Source: Patagioenas fasciata (Eukaryota; Chordata; Aves; Columbiformes; Columbidae). Taken from it: 64,000 nucleotides of DNA. The position numbers and the translations under genes are program-made. Shown piece by piece: positions 49,148-61,200 of this stretch (positions within the stretch are counted from its first letter, which is position 1; every line of letters starts with the position of its first letter). The DNA is taken from the NCBI RefSeq assembly GCF_037038585.1, contig NC_092524.1:44335001-44399000 (forward strand), in the 5' to 3' direction. Below the pieces are notes generated by a model that saw only the letters and a list, made by a program, of their open reading frames with translations, was not told the origin of the DNA and made no database searches.

Positions 49148-51775
49148 TTTTATACAGGTTTTGTGAAAACAGCAGTTAACACAAAGAGAAGTCTGAGCAA
49201 AAATGTGACAGATGGCAGTGATCTTCAGTAATTTTCCACAGCATTCAGATATGGAGAAGTTTCAGTAGTGTATTTTCTTCTCAATTGCCATTTTATCACA
49301 ACTAAAGAAAGATGTGATTTAGTTAAATACATATAATGTGTATAGGTTAAGGCATGCAAACACCTCAACATAGCACAAATACATTGACATTCAACTATAT
49401 AATGCATATGTAATTACATCAATCAATCAATTTTATAAAAATAAGGTTTTTTCTCTCCAGATTGCTATTTTCTGTATAGTTTAGGTGGCTATATTTATGA
49501 TTCAGTAAAATCACTATTAGTGTTGAATATCATAAAGTCATTAACTTAGTATCAAATTTCCCATCCATCAACAACAGGAAAAAAAAGGAGATAAAAGAAA
49601 AACTGCACCCCCAGCATACAAACCCTGATGCTTCCTGCCAATGAATATTGCAAAACAAAATACTGTGGCTGTTTGGAATGTCAATAAATAATTTTTGTCC
49701 CTGGAGGGCACTATGAACCAGTGAGCAGGACTGTCCTACATGTCAGATGGCCCTAAGGAATTTGACTGACTGCTTGAAAACAGCATGGACAGTTCCATGG
49801 AAACGAACCATCCACACTCCAGAAGTGGTGAGAAGATCTATTCTTTTCGTTGTTCCTACTGTTTTTTCTACGTCTTTTTCCTGTTTCTGTCTGTTCTTTT
49901 TTTCTCTTTTAAAACATTCCTCATCCAGAGTCAAATTCTGTCAGATTCTAAAGGGAATATCTAAGTCCCAGGTTTAAGCATTAGATAGAGCAAAGTTTTA
50001 TGAAAAATACCTGACGTGACATTGACTACAAATGATTTGGTCTCATTTTGTTCAGGAAGGCAATCTGAGACCTGTGGATGTCTGAAATGAAGTAATTCTC
50101 CATATTGGTCCTGGGTATAAAGAAAGATACAGCTCCACTCTGGAGAGAAGTGTCACAATTTTTGCTTGGATGATCCATTTTTGGAGGGTGCATTTCCAAC
50201 ACACTTCATGACCTCTTTTAAATAGAAGACAACTGGAGAAAACAGGAAGAAAACTGACATAACTGCCAACATCCTCAGTCTAGAGAGCTGATTGCCTTCA
50301 CTGTTTAGAAAGCAATTGTAAGCCAGAATATGATGAAAAGTAATCCTGATGTCATGGCTCAGTAATCTGTGCTTAGTAGCAGGCAGAGATCTCTTAAACT
50401 TTTAAAATCTTGTAGATATCTAAGTGTTAGTTAGTGATGATCTGTTACCCTACTGCTGTGTGACATGTGAGCAGAGCTTTATGACCTTTATACTAGAGGA
50501 ACACAAAGCAACTTCCCTGACATGAGCACTCTTCATCCACTGCCTGCTTTCCCACAGGAAGTTCCCTTTTAACTGAGTTAGAATTCTCCTGGAAGTTATG
50601 TGAAGTGCCTGGAGTCCTTTTGTCATTTCTGATGCTGGTGGCACTTGGCTCTTCATCTTCATCTTCAAGTAGTTAGAGTGGAGTCTCTGCTTTGCAAGTC
50701 TTTAGTCATGGCAGGAAGTCTGGAAACAGAGTGCTACCCGATGGCCAATATGCCAGGGACTGGAGCAGTGCTCAAGAGTTGGAAGCACCAGCTGAGGAAA
50801 AGGAAAATGCACTATCTAGACTTTTGATGAAAGGGCTGAGTGCCATTAGTAATGCTTGGAAAATGCTATTGCTTGTATCCTACCTGTTCCCGTCTTCTCA
50901 AGAAACAGCAATCAGGCGTTTGAGTCCAGTAAGACGCTATCTTAACCAATGAACTGTGGTTTGTGAGGGGTATTGAGTACAGGGAGAACCAGGCCTGTGC
51001 TCCTCCACAGATAGTGCTGGGCGCGCACCACCTGTTTCTGAAAGCAAAGTGAGTTCACTGTCTCCCTCCAGCATCAGCTGAGCTCTAACTAGGGGTGGCG
51101 GACACACTCCTACAAGGTAGGAGGGGCTGAAAATTCCAAAGAGTTTCCACAGACCTGACTTGCATCCAGTTAACAGCACAATCCAAATGGTTATTAAGCC
51201 AGACATACATACTACAGGACTGCCAGGAGCCTTTCGCAAACTGGCGATAAGAGAATTTGCTTTGGTGCATGGCAGAGTTCTGCTTGGGAGATGATGGTTT
51301 ACATCTGTTGCAGTTTTTAAGATGTATTATTGTACAGTCAAAGACTAACAATGGGTATGCATTGGCAGGGGCACACTTAATTCGTTCATAAATTATTGCA
51401 AAGAGGTTCGATCGTAGTCTTTCAGAACCATTGTCCATTATTTGGAGGCAACCTAGTGATTTGTTTTAATGCCTTAGTTCTGAGTTAACAAACGTGCCCA
51501 GGCGCTCCCACTGAAACAGGGCTGGGCCTTTTCAAAGTCAATAGTTTATTTACTCACTAAGAATAAAGTACCCGGGAAGATGTTTGAAGATGTTAGCAAT
51601 GCTTTTCATTAGCTGAAGATGGTGTTTAGATCTCGATCATGGCATGTTTATTCATTAGTTTCAGTGAAATCACAGGCCTGTTTGCAGAGTGAAAGTAACA
51701 GTAAGACACGGGGAGAAGGGAGGGGGGGCAAAAGAAAAGGAGGAAGGACAGAGATTGTGTGTGCACTCACCCTTT
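49148..51775. other. Intergenic, no gene seen
   Basis: AT-rich DNA between the two purine microsatellites. There is a CTCF-like motif, CTGGAGGGCACTA, at 49701-49713 (weak). No coding frame with a recognised domain is present. Confidence 0.5.
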
Positions 51776-52100
<325 letters not shown>

Positions 52101-54786
52101 CTGAGATTATTTCGTCCTTTATTAAAAACCAGGCCAATGTAACAGAAAATATACTGAAAGTCAGTAAGTTTCTTTTGCCTCAAAGCTGTTATCAACGACA
52201 TTTGTTAGCATGTATTTCCTAAATATGGCTTAACTACGAGTAAATTTGACAAATCAAATACACTTTAAGTTTAGATGGATTAATTTGTTTATATCAGGAA
52301 AAATAGTATTTTCAGTCCCACCCTACCTTTTTCACAAGGCTTTTTCTTTTCACTGTAAATCTCCATAGCCTATTGATTTGACTCATTATTTAGTACATGC
52401 TTCTTTCTACTTGGATGTATCAAATTTAGAGAGCTGCTTTTCTCAGTACTTGAACCTGAGTCGTCCTCCCTGTGGCCCTGTTGCAGTGACTCCTCAGCCT
52501 GCGAAGACACGACTTTAACCTTTCCCGGCGCCCAGGAATCGCAACTTTCCTATTCCCTGGGCTTGTTAAAAAGCAACGCTCACAAACCACATATTTTGTG
52601 TCAAGAAACCCGCACCAGGGGACATTGCAGCCGGTGACGAGAGGAAATCACTGAAGCCTAGGGCCGGGAAGGGACATCCTCGCATCCTCTGTCATCGCCC
52701 ATACGAACAAGAGCTGATAAAAGCGGTAATATAATGATGAGCTCCTATTTTACAGATCCTTCCTATGGCCAAGTGTGGGCTCCAGGGCAGGAGAACAGCG
52801 CAGATAACCAAGCAGCCAGAGAGGGAGCCTTCCGGGAGAGAAGCTGCCAAACCTTAGGCAAGCTGGTGCTGCGTCAGGTTTGAGCTGAGAAGGAGGGGCC
52901 TTTTCCTGTAGTCTTTGTTTCCGTTTCTAATGACGATGTCACACTATTTCCACGGCTGTTCCTGCTTCATAGCTAGGTCGCAAAGAGTTTAAACGGAGAA
53001 CAGCATGTGCACTTTTAAAACTCCATGCGACAAAGTCCATTGCTTGAAGTCCAGGTCCCATCTTCTCCCGCCCCTTCCCAGCGTCCTGCAATCATTTACT
53101 ATAAAGGGGTTTTATGATACAAATTTGATAATCTCCCATACACATTGGCACTGTTCTAATTGGAGTTGTAAGCCCATAAAATTCAAGCTCTTTGTTTTCA
53201 TGAAGGCCACAAGGTTTTAAAAGATACTATTGTACCGCCTAAAACCCATAAAATTGTCACTAGGGACTGATTAAACAGTCCTGAATTGAAACAGTGCGGA
53301 TTTTGTCTAGGTCCTTTTCATGCACAACAAAGCTCTTTTCAACCTTCAAGACAAAAGGAGGTTTAAGGAGCGATTCTCTGGGAGATTCTTCTAAGATAAC
53401 CCCATCCATATGGGAGACAAGGTGGCCAGCAGCTGAGACGGGGGAAAAAAAAAAATCGGATGGCAGGAGGAAAAAATAAAGCGGGGGGGGGGAGGGGGAG
53501 GACGACAACACACAAGACAATGACCAAAAAAACCCAGGTGACACAGAGGCTGTATTCCCCACAGGTCCTTCCCGCACATCCCAGGAGGCTGGTCTGCTCT
53601 GCCTCCTTGGCACATGACCCCCGCCCAAGTAGGGAAGGGGATGCAGGTGGGAGGACCGGCCTCACTCCATCCTTCCCGACCTGACCTGCCTTCAGCTGAG
53701 TCGCATCCTCCCGTACGGCGACCAGAGGTGACATGGAGCCGCCTCGGTGGAAGTGAAGCAGCTCCCAGGAAGGCAGGGCTGGGAGGGAGCAGGGCGATGC
53801 TGTCGCGGCTGCGGAGGCGACCGAAGGCACCTGTGGAGTGCTATCTGTGGGTGCCATCGGCCGTCTCCTCAGCCGCGACGGTGGCGCCCCTCAGTCCCTC
53901 TCCCGGGGACTCCCCGGAATATGTATGTAGCACGACACATCGCAGGTGCACACATGGTCAGAAGTAAGCCTTTTCCGGGGAATAAAAATACCCCAACCTA
54001 AACAGTTTTTGCGGGTCCCTTTCCCTCGAGAGCCTTTCCTCGGCAGGTAGATTGCATCAGTCCCCATGGGGTCTTCACCTCCAGGTATTCCCTCTACGTT
54101 CCTGATTCACGTCTTCCGCCGAAAGGATAAAGACAGCCGGTCTAGTCTGTATTTCAAGGAGGCGTGAGTCTGGGGGTTTTTGAGGTTTTTTCCCAATTGG
54201 CGATTGCCGGGATAATTATTTGATCCCCCCTTCCCCCAAACGAATAAAGTCAGTAGTTCATCAAAGCGTTTCGGACCGCACCACTATTTTCTCTGGGCTG
54301 AGTTTCCTCAGTCGATCTTTGGAACAGATACAGACTAACAGAAATATTGGCTTAATCCTGGGTCCAGCCTTAGCGGTTCTAATAAAAACAGGAATGAACC
54401 ACGGCCCAGCCGAAACTCGCGGCACCGCGCTGTGCTCGCCGGCCGGACTAGGCGGAGGAAACTCCGCACCGCAGCTTCCAGGGCCTCGACCGGCGCGAGC
54501 ATCGCCGCTCAAAACGAAAAGTAGGGCCTCCAGAGACTGTGGGCTCTGGGCTCACACTTCTCGTAGGAAATATCGCCAGGTTTACAGTGAGATGCTCGCA
54601 GAAAATTTTATTCGCAGTTTACTGGCGCACGTGGGTAAAATAAACGAACTTGAAAGTGATATTCCTCTGGCGCTACCAAGAGAAGTGTTTAAGCTTATAT
54701 TGCATGGGAGGTAATCCTACGAAAAAGCCCCAGTCGCAAAAAAATACATTTCTTTGCCAGGAAAAAATGTATTTGTCAAAAATCAT
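52101..54786. other. NKX2-8 3' flank, GC rising
   Basis: Composition changes from AT-rich to GC-rich at about 52440, with a CpG-rich patch at about 53600-53920 and a G-rich run at 53481-53500. Open frames up to 164 codons (53363-53857 minus, 54220-54714 plus) have no recognised domains and overlap frames on other strands. I regard them as non-coding. The region may contain regulatory DNA for NKX2-8. Confidence 0.5.
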
Positions 54787-54792
54787 TTTATT
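54787..54792 (-). terminator. NKX2-8: Candidate poly(A) signal of NKX2-8
   Basis: The plus strand reads TTTATT, giving AATAAA on the minus strand 374 bases past the stop codon. T-rich sequence follows. It is the first canonical signal downstream of the stop that I can see. A second TTTATT lies near 54606. Confidence 0.5.
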
Positions 54793-55165
54793 AGTCACTG
54801 AAAGGATCAGCTATTTTAAAATAAACTAAGTCGCTAGGATTATTGTTCTTTTTTAACAAGAAACCTCTCGAAAACGAGCGGGAGGAGAGGAGATTTTACA
54901 AAAATTGAGCCGCACTCGGTATCCGCGACCTCGGGTGAGCCCAACGGAGAGAAGAGCGGTCCAGGCGATCTTTCTCCGAGCCGGCCTTTCTGCCCTCCTG
55001 TCCGCCGCCACCCCGGAGCCGCGCTCCACCGCCCGGCCCGCCCGAACCCGGCAGCCGCGGTACTCCGGCGCGCCCCAGCGTTTTCCCCGCACCAGGAGCC
55101 CGAGGCTCGGGCGGGCCACCCCCGTTCGTGGGATCAGTCCGGCCCCGGAGGGCGAAGCGCCGCTG
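54787..55165 (-). other. NKX2-8: Inferred NKX2-8 3'UTR
   Basis: Sequence between the NKX2-8 stop codon and the first AATAAA. It is CpG- and GC-rich next to the stop (54900-55165) and AT-rich near the signal. The extent is inferred from the poly(A) signal only. Confidence 0.45.
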
Positions 55166-55707
55166 TCACCATCCCCAGGAGACGACGGTGGGGTGCGGTA
55201 AGTGCTGGTAAGAGGGGAAGACGCCGAGGGCGGAGGAGGGCGGGCAGGCTCGATAACCCTGCAGGGTGAGGGTGGCCTGGGCGCTGCAGCCCGCCATGGC
55301 GCATCCCAGCTTGGGGCGGGTGACAGATGGCGGGGGGCTGGCGGGGCAGCCGCGGCAGGGCTCCCCGTCCCGCACCAGCACCGGCACCACCACCCGGCGC
55401 AGCAGGGCGGGCGGGCGCGACGGGGGTCTGGCGGGGCCCTCGCTCCGCGCCCGCTTCATCTTGTAGCGGTGGTTTTGGAACCAGATCTTCACCTGGGTGG
55501 GAGTGAGGCTGAGCAGCCGGGCCAACTGCTCCCGTTCTGGCGCCGAGAGGTACCGCTGCTGCCGGAACCGCCGCTCCAGCTCCAGAGTCTGCGCCTTGGA
55601 GAAGAGCACCCGCCGCTTCTTCTTCTTCTCGGCCTCCGAACCGCGGGTGGGGAGCGACCTTTGGGTGGAGTCGGGCACGCTCAGCTCCGGGCCGCTCTCG
55701 TCGGAAG
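55166..55707 (-). CDS. NKX2-8: NKX2-8 coding exon 2 (homeodomain and C-terminus)
   Basis: The second coding exon of the NK2-class homeobox factor NKX2-8 (mouse Nkx2-9), a nuclear regulator expressed in ventral neural tube/floor plate and foregut-related tissues in vertebrates. It encodes residues 56-235. The homeodomain is at about residues 84-143, with W131, N134 and NK2-type Y137 and the family-specific stretch [14 protein letters not shown]. The NK2-specific domain [17 protein letters not shown] is at 157-173. The protein ends in [11 protein letters not shown] and VVSWGW (human ends LVSWNW). The acceptor is ccctcgctgtccccag before CT-TCC-GAC. Splicing yields HYPSSDES, matching the human join exactly. 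The joined CDS is 708 bases, 235 aa, against 239 in human. The exon is strongly GC-rich. Confidence 0.96.
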
Positions 55708-56776
55708 CTGGGGACAGCGAGGGGGTTAGAGAGAGAGGGCGGCCGGGAATGGGACGCGGGGCAGACACCGTGGAGGCGGCGGGCAGTCGAGAGCCGAATC
55801 GCGTCCCGCAGGAAGAGCCCTGGCTGCTTACAGGGCCGGATTAATCCCAGCAGTCAACAGGAGATGCGAGCTAACCCCTCGAATACATTAAACCTAAACC
55901 ACGGGACGGAACTGGCTTTCCCTCCACCGGGGAGCGGTTCTGCCCCCTCGTCAATCTCCACAGGGTCACGGCCGCTTCGCCGCGCACAGCCTAGGGACTT
56001 GCCGGTTGGTAGGATTTGTACCCTCTCGGTGCTAAAACCTAATATCGGGCTGCCCAGTCCTTTCACTACTACTTTTCTCCAGCCGCTCGATTACCTTAAT
56101 ATTTAACTTATCCCGATGGGGTTTCCGCATCCATCGGTCTCCCTCTCCTCACACACAGGTGTGCATTAAACGTCTCATATCTGCGGACAATTTGTGTGTG
56201 AGGTAAGACCAATGTGCTACGTAGCTGGGTTTATGAGCCAGAGCCTACTCTCCGCGGTGGCAGATGTGTGGATGTAGGTGGTGGCGCCTGGGGCGCTCCG
56301 CGGCAGCGCGGGAGGGCGAGGCACTGGGTGTGTGCTTCGCTGTCCGCTGCTGTGCGTGGGGTGACATGAAACCCCGCCGGAACAAAACCGACGGGATTTC
56401 TCGCAACAGTGAAACGGGAAAAAAAAGAGAAGGGAAGGAAAAAAAAAAAAAAAAGAATCCGCGAAGCGAGTTTAAACGATAAGCGCAGAGAGACGGGCGG
56501 ATACAGCCTGAAGGTTTGCTTTCTGACATAGCTGGGAACATGCATCAATCTAGGGAAAAAACAACCTCTTTTCTCTCTTAAGCTCGTGGCTGGGATGCTT
56601 CTGCTGTTTCATTGTTGCAATTCAGTCATATTCTATAAAATTCCCAGCCTGGATCGCCCCGATCCTGTAGGCTACACACTGTGGCGATTCGCTTCTTCGC
56701 ATCTTTCCCCAAGGAATGAGGGGGAACAAAAGATAGCTGTGCGGAGATGGCGAATTCCTATCCGTTTTATACTCAC
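55708..56776 (-). other. NKX2-8: NKX2-8 intron
   Basis: A 1069-bp phase-1 intron with donor CCCT|gtgagt at 56776 and acceptor gtccccag at 55708. It contains a small A-rich run (56438-56454) and otherwise unique sequence. A phase-1 intron upstream of the homeobox is shared with NKX2-1 in this window, which fits descent from a common NK2 ancestor. Confidence 0.93.
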
Positions 56777-56942
56777 AGGGATAGTGATTTCTGTCTGTTT
56801 CTATCCACCGTCGGTACGACGAGCCGGTGTAATTCTTCGCTGAGTGGTGATGATCAGAGTCTTGCTTTATATTATTACCATCCTGTTCTGGTAAATCCAA
56901 AATGCTTCTCACTGTAAAACTCATCCTGCCAGATGTAGCCAT
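56777..56942 (-). CDS. NKX2-8: NKX2-8 coding exon 1 (N-terminus with TN domain)
   Basis: Encodes residues 1-55 plus the first base of codon 56. The start MATSGRMSFTVRSILDLPEQ is nearly identical to the human N-terminus and includes the TN motif SFTVRSILDLPEQ (residues 8-20), the Groucho-recruiting motif in this family. Residues 22-54 (Asn, His, Asp and Tyr rich) are less conserved. The ATG at 56940-56942 has a G at -3 and G at +4. An in-frame ATG 18 bases upstream (56958-56960) would add six residues, but I chose the conserved start. This exon is far less GC-rich than exon 2. Confidence 0.95.
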
Positions 56943-57113
56943 GGCAGGTTGTGCACACATCCCAAAAAAAATCGTCCCAAAGCCCCGAACCCCCTCCCTT
57001 GAAAGCTGAGAGGAGAGGACTGCGCCCAGTTATTGGGGAATCTCCTGGCTGAAGAGAACCTACCCTTCCATCGCCACCTAACCCCAAATATTAGTGTCGT
57101 TTACAGAGGTGTC

Positions 57114-57129
57114 CTGTTTATATAAACAG
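57114..57129 (-). promoter_or_regulatory. Palindromic TATA element upstream of NKX2-8
   Basis: CTGTTTATATAAACAG is a perfect 16-base palindrome centred on TATATA, about 180 bases upstream of the NKX2-8 ATG. It supplies a TATATAAA box in the right orientation, predicting a transcription start near 57085-57095 and a 5'UTR of about 150 bases. Each arm also contains TGTTTA/TAAACA, the core of forkhead (FOX) sites. Function is inferred. Confidence 0.55.
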
Positions 57130-57199
57130 TCCTCCCCACTGCAAGCACTGCCTGCTTTCAAACCGTCCCTGTCTATAGGATGCTAAGTACCTGAATTAG

Positions 57200-57206
57200 T
57201 CAAGTG
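57200..57206. promoter_or_regulatory. NKX2-type site near the NKX2-8 promoter
   Basis: TCAAGTG, a full match to the NK2-class consensus, lies about 70 bases upstream of the palindromic TATA element. It could allow auto- or cross-regulation by NKX2-1 or NKX2-8. A single seven-base match is weak on its own. Confidence 0.35.
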
Positions 57207-60200
57207 CTAAAGCCCTAATGGGAGTAGGTGTAACCCCCCCCTCCCGCCACCCCCATGAGAGAATAACCCGTTACCTCCCAAAGACAGCAGGAAACAGGCT
57301 TCATCATTACATATTCTGTCTGATTAGCCAAAAGTGGGGACAGATAATGGTAATTGTTAGCAGTGAATAACATCTTGGGTGGCATGTGGATGACCAACAA
57401 CCACCCCCCTCCATCCGCCACCAAAGCCACCAGCGTCCCTTCTATCCGCAGACAAAGTGAATCCTCCCAGGACATCCGCATAGCCTGCCGAGAGCCCCCT
57501 CCCCGCTTCTCCCTCTTTATCCCCCCCCGCCCCTCTTTAAACCTGGAAGGAATTTAAGTCGTTATTTGTTTTATTTCCCTGGGCTGTTTGCGATGCTACC
57601 TCCAATTCTACCTCCTGTCATTGGCAGGTTTCCTACGCTCAACGGGGAATTTTTCACACCTTGGCTATGCTCTCGGCGAGGAAGGCTGACGGGTGTATGC
57701 GATGAGGGGATGGGCTCTCCGCTTTTGTGTTTGTTTGGTTTTTGTTGTTTTTTGTTTGTTTGTTTGTTTTTTGCGTCTCCTGGGCGGGGTGGAGAGAAAG
57801 CGCACCTTTTTCTCGAGAATGGCGATGGCATGGGCTTGGCGGGCAGACGCGGGGAGCCCGGTGCACTCCTTCCACAAGCAAGACTAGGGAGGAGGGGAAG
57901 AGGAGAGGTTTTTTAGCACCATTTTGCGTTGTACTATCCCCTCGAGCTACATGTGTAAGTGACTGAAATGATACCAGCTGGGAGAAAAGATCACGTTGCA
58001 TTTATTTATCCGCATGTCTCCCGTCCCCGCCGAGCGCCACTTCATCTACAGAAAGCGTCAGGGAACAAACCCGGAACCTCGGCATGCCCCTGAGAAGAGG
58101 GTACTGGCATCGGCTGGGCACGGCCCGAGAAGGCCCCGCGGCAGCTCCGCTCTCCCCTCCGCCGGGCAACAGCCTTCTCGCAGCCTTTCACCGGGCAGCC
58201 CCATCCCCGCCAGAATCTGCGATCGGGCTTTGCCCAGTCTCGATGTCCGCCGAGAACTTAAAATATGACATAGAAGCAATAAGCCTGATGAGCCGTTCGC
58301 ATGCAGAACCGCAGTGGTCTGGCTCGGTCCTTAGCAACAGAACAGGGGCAAATGTGATCGACGGGCGCGATTAGCCTGTTTCACGCGGGTCGCGCAGCGT
58401 GAGTCGAGCCGTGAGGTCGCAGGGAGGGCGGGGGCGGGACACGCTTCCCACCCGCGGCCGGCAGCGCCCCTCCCCTCTGCTTCCCGCTGATTTCGCGGGA
58501 GAGACGCGGCACCCGTCTGGAAAACTAGTGGGAGACGCGTCCGGCTGGATGTAGGAAAGGCCTGGAGGGAAGGAGACACCCAGCCTTCCCGAGCAGAAGC
58601 GCTTCCCCCTGAATCCCGGCCAAAGCGCTCACAGCACAGCCCCGCCGGGCAAACTGCTTGGAACACCGTGATGATTCACTGCGAGTCTGGAAATAGAAGC
58701 TCGGATACACACTACGCTTGTAGCCGACCGTTTTGTTGCTTCAAATTTCCTTGTCCAAACAGATATCTATAAGCTATTGTGTATAGATTATATTTATCAA
58801 TCCCTACTCTTGCTCCCCAGCCCCGATCCCCGTCTGCCCCGGCCGCCGCCACCACTCCCCGCCCTGCTCTGTGTGTCCCTTGTGGAAGCAGTTACACTTC
58901 ACAGGGAAAAAGTCAATAGAGCAATAATGACGAGGGAGAGGTGAAATCTACATCGGCAAGATTTGTGAGCGAATTGAAGGAGGCACAGGGCTCCATTTGG
59001 CCAACTTCTCGCATATTTCTTCAGGACTGGATAGGCTCCATATAAACGATTCCCAGGCCGAGATTACTGCAGCCACCTATCAAGCGTGCCTGGTGACAGC
59101 AGTTATCTTCCCCGCTCCAAGCACAGCCTCCCAGCCGTCCTGGGTGGTCGGAGCGAGGGGAGCACAAATACATGCCAACTGCTAGGCCGTGAACAAAAGG
59201 GAAATGTAGCCCTATGTCCCGGACCTGTTGGAAGCATTTGTTCCAGTCAAGATTTTGCATTTGTTCAGATCTGGAATAATAGGTGATTGACGCCTTCCCA
59301 CAATGTGCTTTAACTCTCCGGGATAAATCGGAGCTTGTTCCTTGTTGTCATGGTTTTCAATAGGGTTCAATGGGATTGAACCACTATCGACTCTGCTTTA
59401 CGTCTCCGGCAGCCCCGTCCATACAAATTTATTAGTTATGTCTTTTTAAATGAGATTAAATTGAAACGACGTGGTCGTCCTCGGCGGAGCGGTTCCTCCT
59501 GCGGATGCCCTGCCCGCCCCCCCTCCGCCCCCGGCTGCCCGTGTCACCGGTGGGGCAGGCCGTGACAGGCGGGAGGTGGGCGTCGGCCCGGCCCTCATCT
59601 CCCCGCCAGGTACGGCCGTGCTCACCTGCCCGCCCGAGGGCCCCCGGCCCGCAGCGCCGCTGCTGCCCCTCGCTCCCGGACGCCCCGAGTCTAAAAGGAG
59701 GCCGAGAAGTGCTTATTAATATCTTGACCCCACAGGCAAACATTCGCTGAATGCCTAGGCTGGAGCGGAGTTTCGGGGAGGGGGGGGACAGGACACGACA
59801 AGAGGGGACGGTCAGGGGAGGAGATTGGGCCGGCGTTCAGAGAGCCACAAAGTTATACAGTATCGGAGTTGGCTCTTAAGAGTTTACCAAGGACGCTCTA
59901 AAGAAAGTGCAAAAACTTTGCAAGGAAAAAAGTCAGGATGAGAGAGAGTCTACTTCAGTGACCTCTCTTAGCCTTTTAATCTATTTAACATCCTAAGCCC
60001 ACACTGATGTGTAGAAATAAGTAAATGGTACTCTTCAAGCCTTAAGAGCTCTTCAGCATCAAATATTTGCACTTACTCTTAGAGTTTTTTTCTCAAATAG
60101 CGCAAGACACATTCTCCTTGGACGAGCCGAGTTGCCTAAATATACCTACGCATTGTTATCTGCGGGAAAAAGTTCGCTTCAAAGGGATAACGTAATAACC

Positions 60201-61200
60201 TGAAATGTTTCATCTCTTGTTTTGCTTAGGACTGACTTGGATACTTTTCAGCTCTGCCTGTCCGGTCTCATTTCGGGGTTTACCGGTTCAGATTTCATCC
60301 TCTCCCGCGGCTCTTTGGCATTGTGGTCAGGGGACCACTTCTCTCCCACGGGACCTCGGACCCGAAGTCCCCTTGGGGACGACAACTTTTGATCGAGGGG
60401 TGGTTTTGCCGTTCATCCGCCCACTGGTATCCCCGGGGCATCACCGAGAGCAGCTTCTTCCCTGGCGGTACCCACGGGATGAGACGGGGCAGGCAGTTCT
60501 CCGGGGGTGCTGCACCTACGCGTCAGCGCTCACCTTTGTGTCCCAACCGCAGAGGCGATGGAGACCGCAGGGCGTTTCTTTAGCACGGCGAGCTGGTCTC
60601 CGTGGGTCCCCGGGGCGAGACTGTGTCTGTCTCCGTGGGCTCGAAGGGACTGTCTGCGCCCGACAAGCCGCCCTGTCCCTCCAGCTAAGTCCACAGAGGC
60701 ACTTCGAGGGTCCCCGCGCATTTAAATGGATTTTTATGCTTTCTACGGAGTAAAGAAAAAAAGCTTAAAACATTTTTTTTTTTAAAAGTTCGTTTCCACC
60801 ATATTAGCAGCGCGCTTTTCATCCCGCTCGCCGAGAAGCTCCTGTGAAACAGGGCAAGAACATGAGGAGCGGGGAAACCCGCCGTGGCCCCCGCAGCAGC
60901 CGGAGACGAACGAGGTCGGGGCGCTATGGCCGTGGCCCTACATGAAAGTGGGGGTTACGGCCGTGACGCCAACCGCGACCACCTGTGGAGGTGGCCCTGC
61001 AGTGCGGCCCGGGCTGCTGGCACCCCGGCACACGGTGGTTTTGAGAGAGATCGCGGGGTTTCCAGCCGGTGCTGCGGTCTGGCCCTTTTGGGATATCCCG
61101 GGACTGGGTCAGACTGTCCCGTCGGGCCTCCCGCCCTGTTCTTGCCCGGCTCCCCTCCCCACCGGTCCCCACTTTTAAAAACATCTCCGACCACCTGAGA
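57207..61200. other. CpG-rich upstream region of NKX2-8
   Basis: Unique, mostly GC-rich non-coding DNA with CpG-rich blocks at about 58020-58640, 59470-59720 and 60260-61160. A TTTG-type run lies at about 57745-57772 and a G run near 59779. Open frames (up to 182 codons at 60205-60753) lack domains and overlap on both strands. The segment 58990-59460 differs: moderate GC, no simple repeats and many recognisable transcription-factor cores. Confidence 0.6.
59141..59149. promoter_or_regulatory. Perfect GLI consensus site upstream of NKX2-8
   Basis: TGGGTGGTC is identical to the optimal GLI-binding consensus, about 2.05 kb upstream of the predicted NKX2-8 start. Nearby are SOX-like AACAAAAG (59192-59199) and ACAATG (59300-59305), and PBX-like TGATTGAC (59284-59291). 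NKX2-8/Nkx2-9 is a known Hedgehog-responsive ventral neural gene, so a GLI-driven enhancer is plausible. Confidence 0.5.

Noticed and set aside
48504..49166. 220-codon lysine-rich frame
   Set aside because: Created by the AAAAAG microsatellite.
53363..53857. 164-codon minus-strand frame with a hydrophobic stretch
   Set aside because: The hydrophobic part comes from the reverse complement of G- and A-rich low-complexity sequence; no family match recognised and no splice or promoter context.
60205..60753. 182-codon plus-strand frame with a signal-peptide-like start
   Set aside because: It lies in a CpG-rich block with competing frames, has no recognised domain, and the hydrophobic start is short and could be chance.
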